Source: Mesobacterium_A sp034670065
GTDB taxonomy: Bacteria > Pseudomonadota > Alphaproteobacteria > Rhodobacterales > Rhodobacteraceae
DNA length: 64,000 bases
Reading direction: 5' to 3'
NCBI GenBank assembly: GCA_034670065.1
Contig: JAXMOG010000001.1
Span: 434,001-498,000, forward strand
Positions 59,905 through 64,000 of this stretch are shown here, piece after piece. The position numbers and the translations under genes are program-made. How positions within the stretch are numbered: the first letter of the stretch is position 1; each line of letters begins with the position of its first letter. A model generated the notes under the pieces. That model was not told the origin of the DNA, ran no database searches, and saw only the letters and a program-made list of their open reading frames with translations.

Positions 59905-60354
59905 ATGGAACCGATAACATCGGGGCATCACGCAGTGGTGGCTGGCACAGGTATTTTCACGTCTGACGGTGTTTTGCCGGCTGAATTTCTTGGCCGCGGG
60001 GACCGGATTATCACCCGCGATGGGGGCATGGCACAGGTGCGAAACGTCTCGCCAAGGCAGGCAAAAACCCGCTGTATTGGTGTCGCGCCCGGGTGTTTGG
60101 GCAATGCCCGCCCCACAGGTCAGGTGACATTGCTGGCGGATTGTCCGGTATTGCTACGCGATTGGCGGGCCAAGGCGTTGTTTGGAAAACCGCGGGCCGT
60201 TGTTCCGATATCGCGCTTGTTGGATGGGCAATATATCTGCGATCTGGGCGTGCTGGATGTGCACATCATCACGCTGCAATTTGATGAACCACACATCCTA
60301 TACGCCGATGGTTTGGAAGTTGCGCCAATCGGCCAGGCCGTTCAACCGGTCTAG
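59905..60354 (+). CDS. Degenerate Hint (Hedgehog/intein)-domain protein
   Basis: The 149-residue protein resembles Roseobacter Hint-domain proteins: GTGIFTSDGVLPAEFLGRGDRIITRDGG, then FGKPRAVVPISRLLDG and VLDVHIITLQFDEPHILYADGLEVAPI. In active Hint domains the first segment starts with a nucleophilic cysteine (C-F-x-x-G-T); here it is absent, as is the S-x-N-H-R histidine. It may have lost self-splicing activity. The domain stands alone without the usual N-terminal region. Confidence 0.65.
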   Translation: MEPITSGHHAVVAGTGIFTSDGVLPAEFLGRGDRIITRDGGMAQVRNVSPRQAKTRCIGVAPGCLGNARPTGQVTLLADCPVLLRDWRAKALFGKPRAVVPISRLLDGQYICDLGVLDVHIITLQFDEPHILYADGLEVAPIGQAVQPV

Positions 60355-60366
60355 CGGATCGCCGAA

Positions 60367-61908
60367 TCAAACGCCAAGCAGCTTGAAAACCTTGGGTAAT
60401 TCCGCGGGCAGATCCTCGGCCGTCAGACCGGGCCCAAAATGACGTGCCGCTTGGACATGCAGATAGGCCGCCAATTCCGCCGCGCGCATCGGTTCAAACC
60501 CACGCGCCATCAGCCCTGCAATCATACCGGCCAGAACATCCCCGGCCCCGGCGGTTGCCAACCAAGGCGCGGTCCGATTTCCGCTGGCGGAATGGACCGA
60601 AAGCCGCCCATCCGCCGCTGCAATCACCGTGTCCGCCCCTTTGAACAGAACCACGCACCCCGCCCTTTGCGCCGCGCGACGGGTGACGTCGCATTTGGAA
60701 ACCGCCGGGCCGCGTGTTGGGGCCCTGGCCAGCTCATTTGCCAAATCGGGAAACAAGCGCGCGAACTCACCACCATGAGGTGTCAGAACACAAGAAGGAT
60801 GCAGTTGATCAAACAGGTTTTGCGGGGCGTCCCCAAAAGCGCTGAGCGCATCCGCATCCAAAACAGCCCCCCGATCTAAGTCGGATAAAACTGTCGGCAC
60901 CAGCGCACGCGCGCGTTCCAACCCCAAGCCGGGCCCCAAACAAACGGTCGACAACCGCGAATCGTCCAGCCGTTCTGACAATTGGGCGGCATCATCTATG
61001 CGGGTCAGCATCAAAGCGGTGATTTGGCAGGCAACCTCTTGCTGGGCGCTGCCGGGAACACCCAGCGTTACCAACCCTGCCCCAACCCGCAACGCTGCCT
61101 GGGCTGCCAGACGGGAAGCACCTGTGCGCCCGGCCCCGCCTGTCAGAACCAACGCATGGCCATTGTTGTATTTATGACCGGCGGCAGACTTGGACAAATC
61201 CGCCCCTTCTACCGTGTCGATCAAAAACGCGCGGTCACGCGGTGGCTCTGACGGCAATCCGATATCAACAACCTGTACCTGACCACAGGCAGCCCCTCCC
61301 TCGGCCAGCACATTGCCCAGTTTGCGTGCATGGAATGTCACGGTCAAATCGGCACAAAAGTTTTGCGCGGCTGTGTCTGAAGTACCGGGGTCCAAAAACC
61401 GGCCCGAGTCCGTACACAGACCACTGGGAATATCCACAGCCACCACAGGGGCAGACTGATACTGGCAAGCCTCAACAAAGGCATCAAATCCCACGACTGG
61501 GCGTGTCAGCCCCGTACCAAACAGTGCATCCACCCATAGATCAGGCGGATCGGGCGTGAACGACGCATCGTCATATGCTCGTACGGCCCCAACCTCGGCC
61601 CATCTATCGTGGTTCTTACGGGCATCGGGCGGCAGATTGGCTGGATCGCCATAAAGAAAAACGGAAACGGACCAGCCCCGTTCGGCCAGCAACCGGGCAA
61701 TCACAAAGCCATCGCCGCCATTGTTCCCCGGCCCACACAGGATAACCGCGCTATGGACGGATTTGGCAAAGCTGGGCCAGGTCTCAAGAATGGCCTGAAC
61801 AACACCGCGCCCTGCCCGCTCCATCAACTCCAGCCCCGTCACACGACCATCGGCCATCGCGGCCTGTTCGGCAGCGCGCATCTGATCGGCGGTTAGCAAT
61901 ATGGTCAT
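60367..61908 (-). CDS. nnr: Bifunctional NAD(P)H-hydrate epimerase / ADP-dependent dehydratase
   Basis: The 513-residue repair enzyme regenerates NAD(P)H from damaged hydrates. The N-terminal YjeF domain (about 1-215) has MRAAEQAAMADGRVTGLELMERAGRG and VILCGPGNNGGDGFVIARLL regions; the C-terminal ribokinase-like domain carries ALVLTGGAGRTGASRLAA and WLATAGAGDVLAGMIAG. Both halves look complete. It converges on the Hint gene with 12 bases between. Confidence 0.94.
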   Translation of the reverse strand: MTILLTADQMRAAEQAAMADGRVTGLELMERAGRGVVQAILETWPSFAKSVHSAVILCGPGNNGGDGFVIARLLAERGWSVSVFLYGDPANLPPDARKNHDRWAEVGAVRAYDDASFTPDPPDLWVDALFGTGLTRPVVGFDAFVEACQYQSAPVVAVDIPSGLCTDSGRFLDPGTSDTAAQNFCADLTVTFHARKLGNVLAEGGAACGQVQVVDIGLPSEPPRDRAFLIDTVEGADLSKSAAGHKYNNGHALVLTGGAGRTGASRLAAQAALRVGAGLVTLGVPGSAQQEVACQITALMLTRIDDAAQLSERLDDSRLSTVCLGPGLGLERARALVPTVLSDLDRGAVLDADALSAFGDAPQNLFDQLHPSCVLTPHGGEFARLFPDLANELARAPTRGPAVSKCDVTRRAAQRAGCVVLFKGADTVIAAADGRLSVHSASGNRTAPWLATAGAGDVLAGMIAGLMARGFEPMRAAELAAYLHVQAARHFGPGLTAEDLPAELPKVFKLLGV

Positions 61909-61952
61909 GATGGCCCCCGTTTTGGCGTCAGCTTAGACGCCCCCTACGGGTG

Positions 61953-62507
61953 TTACCAGCTTTCGGGTAGCGGCTGATCGTTCAAAAAGGCGCGGGTTAC
62001 AGCGGCCTGCCCGGCAGGCATGTCAGCCAATGCCGCATGAACGGAATAATAGCCGTAGCCACGCCCGTTTTTGACAAAGGCCCAATCGGTGATTTGCGCG
62101 GTGCGAAAGGCCAGTGTTTCGCCACGTGCCACGCCCGCAACAGGCTGCGCGGTGTCACTGACCCGCCCTGACAGCAGATCACCCATGTTCGGCTCGAATG
62201 CTTCGACCCAAATCTGCTGTTCGCCTTCAATACCTTCGATACGCACTTTCACAGCGCGCAAGTCCCAGTTCGTCTGGTTGGCTTGCGCCGCTTCCAGAAA
62301 CTTTGGCAAGTTCTGGCGGGCGTTTTTTTCAGCTATTGCCAAGGCTTCCGCTGCCGAGGCCTGGGCGCGCGATGCAGCGCTGCCATTCGGCATCAGCCCA
62401 ACCCGCTCCAAAGCGTCTTGCAACAGGCCTGTGCCCTCCAAGGTTAAAACCGTAAACGCCAAGGCGCCCCAATACATGGGACGGGCCAATAGACTGGGTT
62501 TTGGCAT
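61953..62507 (-). CDS. DUF2314 domain-containing protein
   Basis: The 184-residue protein has a possible single N-terminal hydrophobic segment (MYWGALAFTVLTLEGTGLL), followed by a DUF2314-type domain: FLEAAQANQTNWDLRAVKVRI, QQIWVEAFEPNMGDLLSG, GETLAFRTAQITDWAFV. The function is not known. I start at the ATG at 62507. It is 44 bases upstream of the nnr gene on the same strand, so they may be co-transcribed. Confidence 0.75.
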   Translation of the reverse strand: MPKPSLLARPMYWGALAFTVLTLEGTGLLQDALERVGLMPNGSAASRAQASAAEALAIAEKNARQNLPKFLEAAQANQTNWDLRAVKVRIEGIEGEQQIWVEAFEPNMGDLLSGRVSDTAQPVAGVARGETLAFRTAQITDWAFVKNGRGYGYYSVHAALADMPAGQAAVTRAFLNDQPLPESW

Positions 62508-62786
62508 GAACGCTCCCCTCAGAGTCATCGTCAACAGATGGAGCAAACAGCGTGACCGACAGGTGAAACCATGTCTTGATCATCAGCAGCGCTGAATACA
62601 ACCGACACGATCATCACTGCAGTTCACGGCAGAATTTTGTCTCAGATCAGATAAATTCATGACCAGAAGGAAGCGACACTTTGCTGGAAACACGTTAAAA
62701 AGGACTAGTTTGTCGCATTTTTCCCGAAAAGTTTTCATTCCGCTTGTTTTTTGTGCTTCTTGCCTGTTTTTTCACACCACTTAACG

Positions 62787-62811
62787 AAAAAGCCCCCCGC
62801 ACACAGGGGGC
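62787..62811 (-). terminator. Minus-strand terminator upstream of glnB
   Basis: On the minus strand GCCCCC-TGTGTGCG-GGGGGC is followed by TTTTTCG, a good intrinsic terminator. No annotated minus-strand gene lies between it and glnB, so it would end transcripts starting antisense to glnB or just upstream. Apart from this, the 377-base gap 62508-62884 must hold divergent promoters of the DUF2314 and glnB genes; I see no clear NtrC or sigma-54 site. Confidence 0.5.
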
Positions 62812-62884
62812 GCGTTCGCATCCGGTTGCAGGCCTTTGCCACAAATGATCTGAGCCGGTGCACATGGTCTGCGAGGAGATGGGC

Positions 62885-63223
62885 ATGAAGAAAATCGAAG
62901 CCATAATCAAACCCTTCAAACTCGATGAGGTGAAGGAGTCTCTGCAAGAAGCCGGGATCCAAGGCCTCAGCGTAATTGAAGTCAAAGGCTTTGGCCGCCA
63001 AAAGGGCCACACTGAACTATATCGCGGCGCCGAGTACGTCGTCGACTTTCTGCCAAAGGTAAAGATTGAAGTCGTTTTGGATGACGATCAGGTCGATGCC
63101 GCTGTCGAAGCAATTATCAACGCCGCGAAAACCGACAAGATCGGTGACGGCAAGATATTCGTCAGCCCAATTGAGCAGGCAATCCGTATCCGTACCGGGG
63201 AATCCGGCTCAGACGCGCTGTAA
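62885..63223 (+). CDS. glnB: Nitrogen regulatory protein P-II (GlnB)
   Basis: The 112-residue trimeric PII signal protein begins MKKIEAIIKPFKLDEVKE and carries the T-loop with the uridylylated tyrosine Y51 in HTELYRGAEY, and the C-terminal DGKIFVSPIEQAIRIRTGE. It senses 2-oxoglutarate and ATP and controls glutamine synthetase and NtrB. I start at the ATG at 62885, nine codons inside the open frame, preceded by GAGGAGATG. glnA follows 57 bases later. Confidence 0.97.
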   Translation: MKKIEAIIKPFKLDEVKESLQEAGIQGLSVIEVKGFGRQKGHTELYRGAEYVVDFLPKVKIEVVLDDDQVDAAVEAIINAAKTDKIGDGKIFVSPIEQAIRIRTGESGSDAL

Positions 63224-63280
63224 GCGCGCGCTGAAATCAGCATTCATACGACTATTCCAACGAAGAAAGGGACTTAGGGA

Positions 63281-64000
63281 ATGAGCAAGGACGCAGTTCT
63301 CAAGACTATCAAGGATGACGACATCGAATATGTCGACATTCGCTTTACAGACCCGCGCGGCAAACTGCAGCACGTGACAGTCATGTCAGACCTGGTCGAC
63401 GAAGATTTCCTTGAAGAAGGCTTCATGTTCGACGGCTCTTCGATCGCTGGTTGGAAGTCGATCGAATCTTCGGACATGAAATTGATGCCCGACACAGAAA
63501 GCGTCTACGTCGACCCGTTCTACGCTGAAAAAACCCTGTGTATCCATTGTTCGGTTGTCGAACCAGACACTGGTGAAGCATATGAGCGTGATCCACGCGG
63601 CACTGCTCAAAAAGCCGAAGCATACCTGATCTCTTCGGGTATCGGTGATGCAGCGTACATGGGCCCGGAAGCAGAATTCTTCCTGTTCGACAACGTTCGC
63701 TACCAGAACTCGATCAACAAAGTGTCTTACGAAGTCGACGCAACCGACGCTTCGTGGAACACCGATACCGACTATGAAATGGGCAACATGGGCCACCGCC
63801 CTGGTGTCAAAGGCGGTTACTTCCCAGTCAACCCAGTGGACGAAGCTCAGGACATCCGTTCTGAAATGCTGTCCACCATGAAACGTCTGGGCATGAAGGT
63901 CGACAAGCACCACCACGAAGTGGCGTCCTGTCAGCACGAACTGGGCTTGATCTTTGGCACGCTGACAAAGCAGGCTGACGAGCTTCAGAAGTACAAATAC
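63281..64000 (+). CDS. glnA: Glutamine synthetase type I, N-terminal 240 residues (runs off the window)
   Basis: The ATG at 63281 follows TTAGGGA and opens MSKDAVLKTIKDDDIEYVDI. The visible region includes the N-terminal beta-grasp domain with FMFDGSSIAGWKSI and the start of the catalytic barrel with MGPEAEFFLFD, VKGGYFPVNP and KHHHEVASCQHE, where metal-ligand glutamates lie. It makes glutamine from glutamate and ammonia and is under PII control. The gene continues past base 64000. Confidence 0.97.
   Translation, partial: MSKDAVLKTIKDDDIEYVDIRFTDPRGKLQHVTVMSDLVDEDFLEEGFMFDGSSIAGWKSIESSDMKLMPDTESVYVDPFYAEKTLCIHCSVVEPDTGEAYERDPRGTAQKAEAYLISSGIGDAAYMGPEAEFFLFDNVRYQNSINKVSYEVDATDASWNTDTDYEMGNMGHRPGVKGGYFPVNPVDEAQDIRSEMLSTMKRLGMKVDKHHHEVASCQHELGLIFGTLTKQADELQKYKY

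Noticed and set aside
1..64000. CRISPR arrays, insertion sequences, prophage, integrase or attachment sites
   Set aside because: I looked for regularly spaced repeats, transposase-like proteins and tRNA-linked integrases; none was seen. The single tRNA gene has no integrase nearby.

Overview
The window is a gene-dense, moderately GC-rich stretch of an alphaproteobacterial chromosome, almost certainly Rhodobacterales (Roseobacter/Rhodobacteraceae group). Support comes from the iscR-cysteine desulfurase-sufB-sufCD order with an IscR lacking the usual cysteine cluster, a pst-phoU-phoB operon with long PstA and PstC, a Hint-domain protein, an xre-luxR-luxI locus, and nnr followed by glnB-glnA. 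The genus cannot be fixed from the sequence alone. No insertion sequence, prophage, CRISPR array or rRNA was seen. One tRNA gene, tRNA-Leu(UAG), is present.

Layout. 1-6.6 kb (minus strand): Fe-S cluster assembly operon iscR, desulfurase, sufB, two small membrane proteins, a UPF0145 protein, sufC, sufD and a truncated YIP1 protein, with an Irr/ICE-like palindrome over the iscR -10. 6.7-9.4 kb: alpha/beta hydrolase, an unknown small protein, a DUF1801 protein and a tandem-HD phosphohydrolase-like protein. 9.5-15.3 kb: a tightly overlapping five-gene glycan module (three homologous GT2-like domains, one sulfotransferase, one degenerate sulfotransferase fused to GT2, one FkbM methyltransferase). 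15.3-31 kb: housekeeping genes pyrC, pyrE, a von Willebrand A protein, dnaB (with a consensus DnaA box upstream), a CobS-like protein lacking its acidic motif, alr, mlaEF, a PqiA-like protein, radA, cvpA, purF, surE and pcm. 31-36 kb: nlpD-like lipoprotein, a WYL regulator with paired dyads, tatABC and a DUF815 ATPase.

35.8-46.5 kb: phosphate regulon phoB-phoU-pstB-pstA-pstC-pstS (all minus, read from a triple 11-bp PHO box). It is separated from phoR by two plus-strand genes, a second FkbM methyltransferase and a DUF563-type glycosyltransferase, whose end overlaps phoR tail to tail. phoR is translationally coupled to a Cys/Met-metabolism PLP enzyme. 46.7-51.8 kb: fatty acid synthesis cluster fabD-fabG-acpP-fabF-mltG with a hairpin-rich acpP leader. 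52-58.2 kb: a cytochrome b561-YceI fusion, a periplasmic YceI, rpsF-rpsR-rplI and a quorum-sensing locus. 58.3-64 kb: tig just behind tRNA-Leu, a degenerate Hint protein, nnr, a DUF2314 protein, glnB and the start of glnA.

No single dramatic new system is evident. The best leads are: (i) a two-hairpin intergenic repeat present twice, each copy just upstream of a minus-strand start codon, with one stem changed in a compensatory way; (ii) the sulfotransferase/GT2/FkbM module and its second FkbM-glycosyltransferase locus inside the Pho region; (iii) a CobS homologue that has lost its catalytic aspartates; (iv) the structured acpP leader; (v) several operator-like dyads (iscR, WYL gene, luxR, the fabD/b561 divergent region).
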